Notes: generated by a model not told the origin, from the letters alone. Shown: positions 1 to 6,895, counted from the first letter of the stretch. The stretch: DNA of 7,439 nt from Bacteroidota bacterium (GCA_021793635.1 JAJYSI010000154.1:1-7439), one strand, 5' to 3'. A program made the numbers and translations.

Positions 1-46
1 CTTTTGCAGATACAATAAAGAATTCATAATAAATATAGGTGGGGTT

Positions 47-469
47 ATGTTACTGTTTTATTTTCTTTTCCTTTTATTAGCCCTTAGTGTTAGTATTGAA
101 TACTACGTAAGGGAAGAAAAAATACCTGCATATCAGGTAAATGATAGGGCTTTGAAACTTTTCTTCTTGATATTTATTCCATCTGTTGTATTTTCGTTTT
201 TGCTGGATTTATTTGGAGTCTTTACAGGTACGCTTTCTGCACTCCTTGAGATTTTTTTTGCGATTCTTTTATTTTTCGCTATCAGGAAGAAATCTCTTGA
301 GTGGCTCAAGTTACCAAAGAAGGGGGATTTGGTAAATGCCTTATGGAATGGCTCGAAGGTAAAGGGGACATTTACGGGGGAAAAAAATGGGTATCTTATT
401 GTTCAAGACTCTGACGGGCAGGAATATTTTTGCAAGAAAAGATCAGTGTGGAAATCATCCCACAATTGA
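47..469 (+). CDS. Small membrane protein of unknown function (140 aa)
   Basis: I do not recognise this gene. The start is supported by a purine-rich ribosome binding site (AGGTGGGG, 37-44) just before the ATG. The protein begins with a very hydrophobic segment (residues 2-17), then a short charged stretch (YYVREEKIPAYQ). Two more hydrophobic segments follow at about 38-58 and 61-79, so it is probably an inner-membrane protein with three spans. A positively charged stop (IRKKSLEWLKLPKKGD, about 79-94) leads into a soluble tail of about 50 residues. That tail alternates beta-prone and turn residues (KGTFTGEKNGYLIVQDSDGQEYFCKK) and could be a small beta-barrel or SH3-like module; this is inference. 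It has one cysteine, C129. The propeller gene follows on the same strand after 73 bp, so co-transcription is possible but not shown. The first hydrophobic segment could also be read as a signal anchor. Confidence 0.75.
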   Translation: MLLFYFLFLLLALSVSIEYYVREEKIPAYQVNDRALKLFFLIFIPSVVFSFLLDLFGVFTGTLSALLEIFFAILLFFAIRKKSLEWLKLPKKGDLVNALWNGSKVKGTFTGEKNGYLIVQDSDGQEYFCKKRSVWKSSHN

Positions 470-506
470 TCTTTTGGTCATCTTACCTGGCGGAGTGGGC
501 TATTTG

Positions 507-536
507 TATAATGCGTATTCCCTTTTAAGAAAGGAG
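507..536 (+). promoter_or_regulatory. Ribosome binding site and weak -10-like box ahead of the propeller gene
   Basis: AAGGAG at 531-536 lies 6 bases before the ATG at 543. It is the main reason to start the propeller there and not at the in-frame ATG at 387, which lies inside the preceding gene. TATAAT at 507-512 resembles a sigma-70 -10 box, but no good -35 box sits at the expected distance. The ribosome binding site is well supported; the promoter is only a possibility. Confidence 0.5.
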
Positions 537-542
537 TTATTC

Positions 543-1820
543 ATGAAGATTTTTAAGGCGCTCACACCGATAGTTATAATTACAATATTTCTTACCTCTC
601 CGTCATTTGCACAATGGTCATTCGATACTGCCATAACTACAGGAGTTAATTCATCAGGAATTGCCATTACTTCAGATGGAAGTAAATTGGTTGTTACAAA
701 TAACACTAACCCCGGATCAGTTAAGATTATTTCTACTTCAAACTATTCTGTTTCCAACATTGACATTAGTTCTATAGAAAACTATCCTAACGCAGTAACC
801 ATCGCACCGAATGACTCAACAGCCATCGTGAACACATTACACAATACAATTTTCATTGATTTATTTAATCATTCAATTAAAGGCGTTTTTACAGCACCTT
901 GTGCCGGTACTACTCTTTATGGAATTGCCGTAACGCCTAACGGTCAAAACGCTGTTTATCCGGATTTAAGCTCAGGTTGTACTCAACAGGGAGTGAGATT
1001 AATTGATGCGACAGGTAAAAGTTCCGTGACGTCTTTTATTCCTGTAAATACGTCAGGTGAACTTGAGGGAATTGCAATCACGCCAGACGGAGGTTCGGCA
1101 ATTGTAACAACATTTAGTTCTGATTCTCCTAAAAAAGTAAACCTACTCACTTCAGAAATTCAAAATATTGCCGGTATATCGTCCGGTTCTTACGGTGTCG
1201 CAATCTTGCATAATGGAAATGAGGCGCTCATCTTTGACGGGGATTCGCTTGACCGTGTTTCATTAATAAGTAATTCGGTAACAAATAAAATTTCTTATTT
1301 ATCCTATAATACCGGCTTTCAAAATATAGCTATTACATCGGATGATAAATACGCTTTTGTAGCAGGTAGTTTTGAAAAGTTAATCATTTCGCTTGCAGAT
1401 AATTCTGTTATACAAACATTTACCGCAGGTGGAACCAGCATTGCCACGAGTCCAGACGGTTCAACTTTTTACGTAACAGATAGTTATGACGGGACAGTAA
1501 GGGTTTATAAAAGACAAATTCCAAGCGAAGTTAAAAATGAGCATAATCCGATGCCTTTGGCTTTCCTACTTCAGCAAAATTACCCAAATCCTTTTAACCC
1601 TAATACAATAATAAATTATGCAACACCTAAAAAAAGTATTGTAGTAATTAAAGTTTACGATGTATTAGGAAATGAAGTAGCAACTTTGTTAAATGAAGAA
1701 AAGAATGCCGGTAATTATAGAGTTGAATTTAATGGGAACAATCTTGCAAGTGGAATTTACTTTTATAGAATTACTACCGGAGATTTTGTAAGTGTTAAGA
1801 AGATGTTGCTTTTAAAGTAA
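543..1820 (+). CDS. Secreted seven-bladed beta-propeller protein with C-terminal T9SS type A sorting domain
   Basis: This is a 425-residue exported protein. Residues 1-23 form a signal peptide: MKIFK, a hydrophobic core, then SFA|QW as the likely cleavage site. Seven related segments of the form (G)IAITxDGxxAxVT begin near residues 39, 84, 127, 176, 218, 261 and 299, spaced 38-49 residues apart. This fits a seven-bladed YVTN/WD-like propeller. After a linker (about 325-340), residues 341-425 match the type A T9SS tail: QNYPNPFNPNT, a VYDVLGNEVATL strand, SGIYFYR, and a final KKMLLLK. In known systems this tail directs passage across the outer membrane by T9SS and is usually removed on surface attachment. 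C120 and C146 are the only cysteines and could form a disulfide. The propeller ligand or partner cannot be told from sequence. The start is chosen by the ribosome binding site and the signal peptide. Confidence 0.9.
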   Translation: MKIFKALTPIVIITIFLTSPSFAQWSFDTAITTGVNSSGIAITSDGSKLVVTNNTNPGSVKIISTSNYSVSNIDISSIENYPNAVTIAPNDSTAIVNTLHNTIFIDLFNHSIKGVFTAPCAGTTLYGIAVTPNGQNAVYPDLSSGCTQQGVRLIDATGKSSVTSFIPVNTSGELEGIAITPDGGSAIVTTFSSDSPKKVNLLTSEIQNIAGISSGSYGVAILHNGNEALIFDGDSLDRVSLISNSVTNKISYLSYNTGFQNIAITSDDKYAFVAGSFEKLIISLADNSVIQTFTAGGTSIATSPDGSTFYVTDSYDGTVRVYKRQIPSEVKNEHNPMPLAFLLQQNYPNPFNPNTIINYATPKKSIVVIKVYDVLGNEVATLLNEEKNAGNYRVEFNGNNLASGIYFYRITTGDFVSVKKMLLLK

Positions 1821-1841
1821 GTTTAATTTTAATTCATTATT

Positions 1842-1868
1842 AAGGCTGTCGAATGACAGCCTTTTTTT
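1842..1868 (+). terminator. Intrinsic terminator of the propeller gene
   Basis: A perfect 7-bp stem (GGCTGTC at 1844-1850, GACAGCC at 1855-1861) encloses a GAAT loop and is extended by flanking AA/TT pairs. Seven T residues follow at 1862-1868. It lies 21 bases after the propeller stop codon. On the opposite strand the bases after the stem are only a mixed A/T run, so it should serve the plus strand mainly. It separates the propeller from the convergent outer-membrane gene ending at 1897. Confidence 0.9.
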
Positions 1869-1896
1869 ATGTTTTAAGTTTAGCAATTTTAGGTAA

Positions 1897-4698
1897 TCAA
1901 AACGATCTTAAGTTGTATATGAATGAAAGCAAAAAATATCTGCCAAGTACATTTGTTTTTACGTCCTCAATATAAGAGCCGGTAACGTTGTGCTGTATGT
2001 TTGTGTTCTGGTTTAAGATATCATTCGCGGTAAATCTTATTTCGCCGCTTTCATTGCTGAATATTTTCTTGCCAATACTTAAATTCCATAATAAAATATT
2101 TGGCGTATATGCGCTTGTCAAGCCTTTGTTATATTGGTCATTAATATTATTGTCCAAAAAGATACCTCTCCAGAATTCCCAATAAAATCTTAGCCCCGTA
2201 ATTTGAGTAAAGTAATTGTTGTTACTATTTCCCTGAACACTGTTGTTTACATAATTATAGCTGCTGTTGCTTGTTAGAGTAAAATCGACCTTATCGCTTA
2301 TATTACTTCCTAAAACAAATCCCGCGCCATAGGTGCTGGAATTTGCATAGTTGGTTATGTTATTAATTATTCCAGGTGTCCGGGTATAACTAGCGTTTAT
2401 ATTAAAATTAAGAATCGACTTTAAAAAGTCTAATGGCAATCCATAGTTCGCAAATGAATGAAGATATACATATCCGTTTAGGTTTACAGGAAAAGAGATT
2501 CTTGTACCTCTGTTTAATTGAATATTATTTAACACGAGGGTGTCTTTTTCTGCAATTATTGCGTTATTCCCGATATAATTTTGTGTAACCGTTGCACCCA
2601 ATAAAAGGAAGAACGGCATGTGCCTGCCATTCATATGAAGATATCGTAAAATAAATGAATGCTTATAATCCTGTCCGAGGTTAGGATTGCCTATGCTCAA
2701 CTGTGTCGGGTCTGAATTATTCAATATATTTTGTAATTGGTTAATATTTGGGTCATCATTATTTGTTCTGTAGAAAATCCGGAGGTTGTTTCCTCGAGAT
2801 ATATTATAGCGGAAAAAGAACGACGGTAGAATTGAGTGGAAAGTCCGTTCGATATTTCCTTGTTGAGGAAATGCCTGATTGTTTTCAAGTTGGGCAATAT
2901 TATAATTAAGATTTAGTGAAAAGATCAAATCGTTTTCTCTGAAGCGGTATCCTGTCCCATAATTTTGAGTTCTATAAGTTTTTCTGGCGACGTTGCTTAA
3001 CGATGTGTCCAGGAGCAAATAAGAATTATTATTTGAAATATCGAAAGCTTTCTGATCGCTGTTATCCTGAGAATAATAAAATTTTGAATCAAACTGCAAT
3101 ATGCCGTTATTGCTTACCGGTTCGGTATAAACTATGTTGGAGAAACCGCTGTATCCATGCTGCATTAAATGTGAAGTTTGATTTATTGTATCAGAAGTAG
3201 TGCTGCTGCCATAGAAAAGATCTTCGGCATAAAGTTTATTATCTCCAGAATTATTATTTACGGAGCCGTTAAAATCAACGGATATGGTTCTGCCGGCTTT
3301 CTGAAACTTATGACGAAACAACAAATCACTGCTTGAACTAATACCGGAAAGATTAGAATTAAACAAATTATTGGTCGAATTCAATTTATCTGCGCCGGAA
3401 GATGTAATTCCAAAGACATTGCTTGCTCCATTGTTCTGCTGAGCAGTAAAAGAAGGGGTAAACAAAATGGAATTAGAAGGGTCCATTTGATAATTGAGTC
3501 TCATGTTAAAACGGTGATTGATATTGGAAGTATTCGATGAGTTAGATTCATTATAATTTTGTTCTGCGGAAGACAGAATATAATTTCTATTTGTTGATGA
3601 TTCGGCATCGTTATTTGTATAATTAAAGAAATAGCTACCTGTTATATCGATTTTCTCTCCCCATTTATCAGAATAATTTAGTCCAAAAGCCTTAGTGGTA
3701 ATAAGCCCTGATGTTTGGCTTACAAGGAAGTTGGAAATATTTATACCTCCTGGACCTCCCCCTCCGAAACCGGGACCTCTTCCGCCTCCCGGAGGTCTTT
3801 GTCCCCCGTTGCCAAGCATATACATTCTACCTGAACCAGACATAACTCCTAAAATATCTCCTATGGAAAAATTTTGCTGGTTAATATTATTTATTTGTGC
3901 AAGAACCGTAATCCTTTGATCACCGTTGAAAATATTTAGTGATCCACCAGTTGTGTATCTCGAATCATTTCCATAACCGCCGGTAAATTTTCCGAATGTT
4001 CCAGGTTTATGCCGGAATCTTGTAACAAAGTTGATAGTCTTACTTGTATTACCGTCGTCAAAACCTGTAAACTGAGCCTGCTCGCTCTTCTGATCATAAA
4101 CCTGCACTTTTTCAATTACTCCGGCTGGAAGATTTTTTAATGCAGCGCTAGGATCACTGCCAAAAAACGGTTTACCATCAACCAGCACTTGTGTGACATT
4201 TTCGCCCTGTGCCTGGACCGTACCATTCTGTGTTGTAATACCCGGCATTTTTGTCAAAAGATCTTCGGCAGAAGCATCTTTATTTGTTTTGAATGCGCCA
4301 GCATTATATTCGGATGTATCGCCTTTAAGTTCGGCAGGAATAGCATTGGCAGTAATATTAACAGTATTGATCCTAACTCCTACGGGTGATAAATAAATTG
4401 TACCAATATCAACTGCTCTATCCTTTATTTCGATATTCTTGATGTATGTTTTATAGCCAATATAACTAATGGTAAGCATATATTTGCCGGGATATAAATA
4501 ACCAAACAAAAACCTTCCCTGATTATCGGAGGTCATTCCAAAGACCTTAGAATCGGTATTATGAGTAAGCAAGACATTTGCATTCCCGAGAACTTTTTTA
4601 TTTGATTGATCTGCAACCTGACCACTGATAGACAAGGTTTGAGGGAAAATATTTATCGTGTAAAATATAATGAGGTATAGTAAATGTTTTAATTTCAT
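1897..4698 (-). CDS. TonB-dependent-receptor-like outer-membrane beta-barrel protein (carboxypeptidase-regulatory-like, plug and barrel)
   Basis: This 933-residue protein has a signal peptide of about 20 residues (MKLKHLLYLI core). A carboxypeptidase-regulatory-like beta-sandwich follows (about 22-104, from ISGQVADQSNKK to DIGTIYL). A plug-like domain (about 108-228) contains GDTSEYNAGAFKTNKDASAE, DLLTKMPGI, VLVDGKPFFGSDP, NLPAGVIEKVQVYD and TGFDDGNTSKTINFV. These motifs are typical of the Bacteroidota outer-membrane beta-barrel family related to TonB-dependent receptors (Pfam OMP_b-brl_3 type). The rest is an Asn/Ser/aromatic-rich barrel with alternating strands that ends in a terminal Phe (YNLRSF), as expected for outer-membrane insertion. 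A Gly/Pro/Arg-rich stretch lies at 296-318. No clear TonB box is visible and no SusD-like partner is in the window, so the substrate is unknown and active TonB-driven import is not certain. No strong Shine-Dalgarno precedes the ATG; the signal peptide supports this start. Confidence 0.9.
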   Translation of the reverse strand: MKLKHLLYLIIFYTINIFPQTLSISGQVADQSNKKVLGNANVLLTHNTDSKVFGMTSDNQGRFLFGYLYPGKYMLTISYIGYKTYIKNIEIKDRAVDIGTIYLSPVGVRINTVNITANAIPAELKGDTSEYNAGAFKTNKDASAEDLLTKMPGITTQNGTVQAQGENVTQVLVDGKPFFGSDPSAALKNLPAGVIEKVQVYDQKSEQAQFTGFDDGNTSKTINFVTRFRHKPGTFGKFTGGYGNDSRYTTGGSLNIFNGDQRITVLAQINNINQQNFSIGDILGVMSGSGRMYMLGNGGQRPPGGGRGPGFGGGGPGGINISNFLVSQTSGLITTKAFGLNYSDKWGEKIDITGSYFFNYTNNDAESSTNRNYILSSAEQNYNESNSSNTSNINHRFNMRLNYQMDPSNSILFTPSFTAQQNNGASNVFGITSSGADKLNSTNNLFNSNLSGISSSSDLLFRHKFQKAGRTISVDFNGSVNNNSGDNKLYAEDLFYGSSTTSDTINQTSHLMQHGYSGFSNIVYTEPVSNNGILQFDSKFYYSQDNSDQKAFDISNNNSYLLLDTSLSNVARKTYRTQNYGTGYRFRENDLIFSLNLNYNIAQLENNQAFPQQGNIERTFHSILPSFFFRYNISRGNNLRIFYRTNNDDPNINQLQNILNNSDPTQLSIGNPNLGQDYKHSFILRYLHMNGRHMPFFLLLGATVTQNYIGNNAIIAEKDTLVLNNIQLNRGTRISFPVNLNGYVYLHSFANYGLPLDFLKSILNFNINASYTRTPGIINNITNYANSSTYGAGFVLGSNISDKVDFTLTSNSSYNYVNNSVQGNSNNNYFTQITGLRFYWEFWRGIFLDNNINDQYNKGLTSAYTPNILLWNLSIGKKIFSNESGEIRFTANDILNQNTNIQHNVTGSYIEDVKTNVLGRYFLLSFIYNLRSF

Positions 4699-4768
4699 AG
4701 ATTTATTTTCAAGAAATATTTTACTAATTAGTCAAATTATATTAGGTGAAGGTTTAATTTGGGGTATG

Positions 4769-4837
4769 GGAATATTGGGGCAGTGGAGTATTGGAGTATT
4801 GGAATATTGTAGGAGTGTAAGAGTATTATTTAATACT
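4769..4837. repeat. 8-bp tandem repeat followed by a 7-bp palindrome
   Basis: In the 176-bp gap between the two minus-strand genes, three 8-bp units run head to tail at 4785-4808 (GGAGTATT, GGAGTATT, GGAATATT). A further GGAATATT copy lies at 4769-4776. Immediately after, AGTATTA (4822-4828) and TAATACT (4831-4837) form a perfect inverted repeat around TT. The stretch is purine-biased on the plus strand and does not look coding. No T-run follows the palindrome on either strand, so it is not a convincing terminator. Similar short low-complexity tracts are common between genes in this kind of genome. Confidence 0.7.
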
Positions 4838-4874
4838 ACAGATTTTTATTGGACACTGTTTTCACGACAGGGTT

Positions 4875-6500
4875 TCACACCATTTCAATTTCGTGTAAAG
4901 TATCACGAAGCTTCTGAACTGCAGGATCATCCATATATTCATCAAAAGTCATCTTCTTATCAACCATTCCGTTAGGAGTGATTTCAATAATCCTATTTGC
5001 AATAGTTTGAATAAATTGATGATCATGCGAAACAAATAAGACTGTCCCGGTAAAATTTATCAAGCCGTTATTTAAGGCGGTTATCGCTTCAAGATCGAGA
5101 TGGTTAGTCGGCTCATCAAGAATTAGAAAATTTGCTCCGCTCAACATCATTCTTGCAATCATACAGCGCACCTTTTCTCCTCCGGAGAGTACATTTGCTT
5201 TCTTTAAGGATTCATCGCCGGAGAAGAGCATTCTACCTAAAAATCCTCTTATAAATGTTTCATCTTTTTCTTTTGAGTACTGGCGCAGCCAATCGATTAA
5301 GTTTAGATCAACGTTAAAGTAAGATGAATTTTCCTTAGGGAAATAAGATTGTACCGTAGTTACTCCCCATTCGCATTCTCCGGCGTCAGGTTTAATTTCT
5401 TCCATCAAAACTTTAAATAAAGTTGTTTTGGAATGATCGTGTGAGCCAACGAAAGCAATTTTGTCTCCGCGGTCTACTTTGAAAGAAAGATCACGAAGTA
5501 CGTCTTCGCCATCCAGCGATTTGGAAATATTTTTAATTTCGACAACATTATCACCTGGTAGTCTTTCAGGCTTAAAATTAATGTAGGGCATTTTTCTTGA
5601 TGAAGGTTTTATTTCATCAATAGTTAATTTTTCCAGAAGTTTTTTTCTTGAAGTAGCTTGTTTAGATTTAGAAGCGTTAGCGCTAAATCTTGCAATAAAT
5701 TCCTGAAGTTCTTTCATTTTTAATTCAGTTTTTTTATTAGCATCTTTTGCTTGTTGAGATGCAAGCTGGCTTGACTCCAGCCAGAAATCATAATTACCTG
5801 TAAAGATGGTTATTTTTCCATAATCGATATCGGCGATGTGTGTACAAACGTTATTCAGAAAGTGCCTGTCGTGGGAAACGACAATAACGGTATTTTTGAA
5901 GTTGATTAAAAACTCTTCAAGCCAATTGATTGAGTGAATATCAAGATGATTAGTCGGTTCATCCAATAAAAGGATATCAGGATTACCAAAAAGCGCTTGA
6001 GCTAGCAGTACTTTTACTTTTTCATTGCCGGTAAGTTCAGCCATTTTTTTATTGTGGAGATCATTTTTAATGCCGAGCGCAACAAGCAGAGAAGATGCTT
6101 CCGCTTCGGCTTCCCAACCGTTAAGCTCTGCAAATTCCCCTTCAAGTACGGAAGCTTGTATTCCATCTTCATCAGAGAAATCGGGCTTTAAATATAAAGC
6201 ATCTTTTTCTTCCATTATTTGGAATAGTTTTTTATGCCCCGCAATTACAGTTTTTAATACTTCAATCTCATCGAATTCAAACTGATTTTGTTTAAGTACT
6301 GCAAGCCTTTGTCCCGGGGTAATAATTACGTCGCCTGAGGCAGGGTCAATTTCATTTGCCAAAATTTTTAGAAAGGTTGATTTGCCCGCTCCGTTTGCTC
6401 CAATAATTCCATAACAGTTACCGGGAGTAAATTTTATATTAACTTCTTCAAACAGAACACGCTTACCGTATCTTAAACTAATATTACTTGTGCTGAGCAT
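4875..6500 (-). CDS. ybiT: ABC-F family ATPase, YbiT/YkpA-like, two nucleotide-binding domains
   Basis: This 541-residue cytosolic protein has two ABC domains and no membrane segment, which defines the ABC-F class. ABC-F proteins act at the ribosome. The first domain has Walker A GANGAGKS (34-41), Walker B and D-loop DILLLDEPTNHLD (175-187), and switch His in VVSHDRHF (H210). The charged linker (about 240-305) carries RFSANASKSKQATSR, a block I recall from E. coli YbiT and its relatives, and matches in length and position. The second domain has signature LSGGEK (438-443), Walker B FLILDEPTNHLD (458-469) and switch His in VSHDHQF (H492). Two departures from consensus: the first signature reads ELTGNEK (155-161), and the second Walker A reads GSHDHSKTT (352-360), lacking the Gly before Lys. 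Both resemble what I recall in the YkpA/YbiT branch. The start matches YbiT (MLxSSN-like), with AAAGGAAA 10 bases upstream. It could contribute to translation quality control; antibiotic resistance is less likely given the subfamily. Confidence 0.93.
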   Translation of the reverse strand: MLSTSNISLRYGKRVLFEEVNIKFTPGNCYGIIGANGAGKSTFLKILANEIDPASGDVIITPGQRLAVLKQNQFEFDEIEVLKTVIAGHKKLFQIMEEKDALYLKPDFSDEDGIQASVLEGEFAELNGWEAEAEASSLLVALGIKNDLHNKKMAELTGNEKVKVLLAQALFGNPDILLLDEPTNHLDIHSINWLEEFLINFKNTVIVVSHDRHFLNNVCTHIADIDYGKITIFTGNYDFWLESSQLASQQAKDANKKTELKMKELQEFIARFSANASKSKQATSRKKLLEKLTIDEIKPSSRKMPYINFKPERLPGDNVVEIKNISKSLDGEDVLRDLSFKVDRGDKIAFVGSHDHSKTTLFKVLMEEIKPDAGECEWGVTTVQSYFPKENSSYFNVDLNLIDWLRQYSKEKDETFIRGFLGRMLFSGDESLKKANVLSGGEKVRCMIARMMLSGANFLILDEPTNHLDLEAITALNNGLINFTGTVLFVSHDHQFIQTIANRIIEITPNGMVDKKMTFDEYMDDPAVQKLRDTLHEIEMV

Positions 6501-6510
6501 AACCGAATAA

Positions 6511-6553
6511 TTTCCTTTGCATTATAATTCTTAAAAAGAGAGGGGCAAATATA
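6511..6553 (-). promoter_or_regulatory. Candidate promoter and ribosome binding site of the ABC-F gene
   Basis: Reading the minus strand toward the gene, TATATTTG (6553-6546) matches the Bacteroidota -7 element TAnnTTTG exactly, although no TTTG lies 19-21 bases further upstream. An alternative sigma-70-like pair is TTGCCC (6548-6543) and TATAAT (6526-6521) with 16 bases between. AAAGGAAA (6518-6511) is a plausible ribosome binding site 10 bases before the ATG. The sequence does not decide which promoter reading is right. Confidence 0.4.
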
Positions 6554-6591
6554 AGAATAATTTAGCGATTTTATAGAATTTAAGTCATAGC

Positions 6592-6603
6592 GCGGCAAGC
6601 CGC
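6592..6603. repeat. Short GC hairpin GCGGC-AA-GCCGC
   Basis: A perfect 5-bp GC-only inverted repeat (6592-6596 with 6599-6603) stands out in AT-rich flanks and directly precedes the heptad repeat. The AA spacer makes a very tight loop, so it may matter as DNA or as part of a dispersed repeat instead of as an RNA stem. No T-run follows, which argues against a terminator. Confidence 0.5.
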
Positions 6604-6609
6604 AATTAA

Positions 6610-6644
6610 GAATTTTGAATTATGAATTTTGAATTTTGAATTAA
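6610..6644. repeat. Heptameric tandem repeat, five units of GAATTNN
   Basis: Five consecutive 7-bp units read GAATTTT, GAATTAT, GAATTTT, GAATTTT and GAATTAA. A degenerate sixth unit (CAATTAA, 6603-6609) lies just upstream. The 7-bp period is exact. Tracts of this kind are known as short tandemly repeated intergenic sequences in several phyla. The tract has stops or no start in the frames I examined and does not look coding. Confidence 0.8.
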
Positions 6645-6801
6645 ACGCAAAGAAATGGAGAAGATTTATACAAAAAATAACTTGACATCAAGATCAAAGA
6701 TCTAAACGACAATACAATTGCGTGGGAAAGTTTGACTACAGAGAGCGTTGCAGAACTCTCCTATTTAGTCTCGCACGTTAAGAGAGGTCTTAAAACTGTT
6801 T
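6645..6801. other. Intergenic stretch with short self-complementary pieces only
   Basis: I find no gene here; the longest ATG-started frame noticed (from 6655) is 16 codons. AGATC-AAA-GATCT (6691-6703) is a small hairpin. GAGAG (6741-6745) can pair with CTCTC (6756-6760), which can instead pair with GAGAG (6782-6786), giving two mutually exclusive 5-bp stems. TTGACA at 6682-6687 resembles a -35 box but has no -10 box at a proper distance. Confidence 0.4.
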
Positions 6802-6857
6802 AAAATGGGATTTCTCCCCGCAAACGGGGCAGGCCCTTCCGGTCGAAATGACATTTT
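6802..6857. repeat. REP/MITE-like imperfect inverted repeat with nested GC-rich hairpin
   Basis: The outer arms AAAATGGGATTTC (6802-6814) and GAAATGACATTTT (6845-6857) are complementary at 11 of 13 positions. Inside them CCCCG (6816-6820) pairs with CGGGG (6825-6829) over a CAAA loop, and a GC-rich spacer (6830-6844) completes the element. The arms with the core TCC...GGTCGAAATGACA resemble dispersed non-coding repeats I recall from many bacterial draft genomes, where the core is usually shorter. There is no transposase in the window and no obvious target-site duplication. Confidence 0.6.
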
Positions 6858-6869
6858 GGAGTTGTGCTT

Positions 6870-6895
6870 AGATTTATGTCGCAAATCATAAATCT
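6870..6895. repeat. Perfect 9-bp inverted repeat
   Basis: AGATTTATG (6870-6878) and CATAAATCT (6887-6895) are exactly complementary around an 8-base loop (TCGCAAAT). It lies about 180 bases before clpC, just after the larger inverted repeat. It could be an operator, an RNA hairpin or the far end of a composite repeat. No T-run follows. Confidence 0.6.

Noticed and set aside
387..542. Upstream extension of the propeller reading frame to an ATG at 387
   Set aside because: It overlaps the preceding gene. The ATG at 543 has a ribosome binding site and begins a proper signal peptide.
3695..3919. Plus-strand frame with a proline-rich run
   Set aside because: It is the antisense of the Gly-rich codons of the outer-membrane gene and has no independent support.
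1897..4698. SusC of a SusC/SusD glycan-uptake pair
   Set aside because: No SusD-like gene is adjacent, and the plug motifs fit the other outer-membrane beta-barrel family better.
4822..4837. Terminator of the ABC-F gene
   Set aside because: The stem is AT-only and no T-run follows on the minus strand.
4670..4975. Plus-strand frame of 101 codons across the gap between the two minus-strand genes
   Set aside because: It spans the 8-bp repeat and the ends of both minus-strand genes. Its protein is just the translated repeat, with no ribosome binding site.
6025..6285. Plus-strand Ser-rich frame
   Set aside because: It is an antisense shadow of the ABC-F gene.
6610..6644. CRISPR-like array from regularly spaced repeats
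   Set aside because: The units are 7 bp and directly abutting, with no spacers and no cas genes.
6682..6718. Sigma-70 promoter TTGACA with TACAAT
   Set aside because: The spacing is 25 bases, too long for a working -35/-10 pair.
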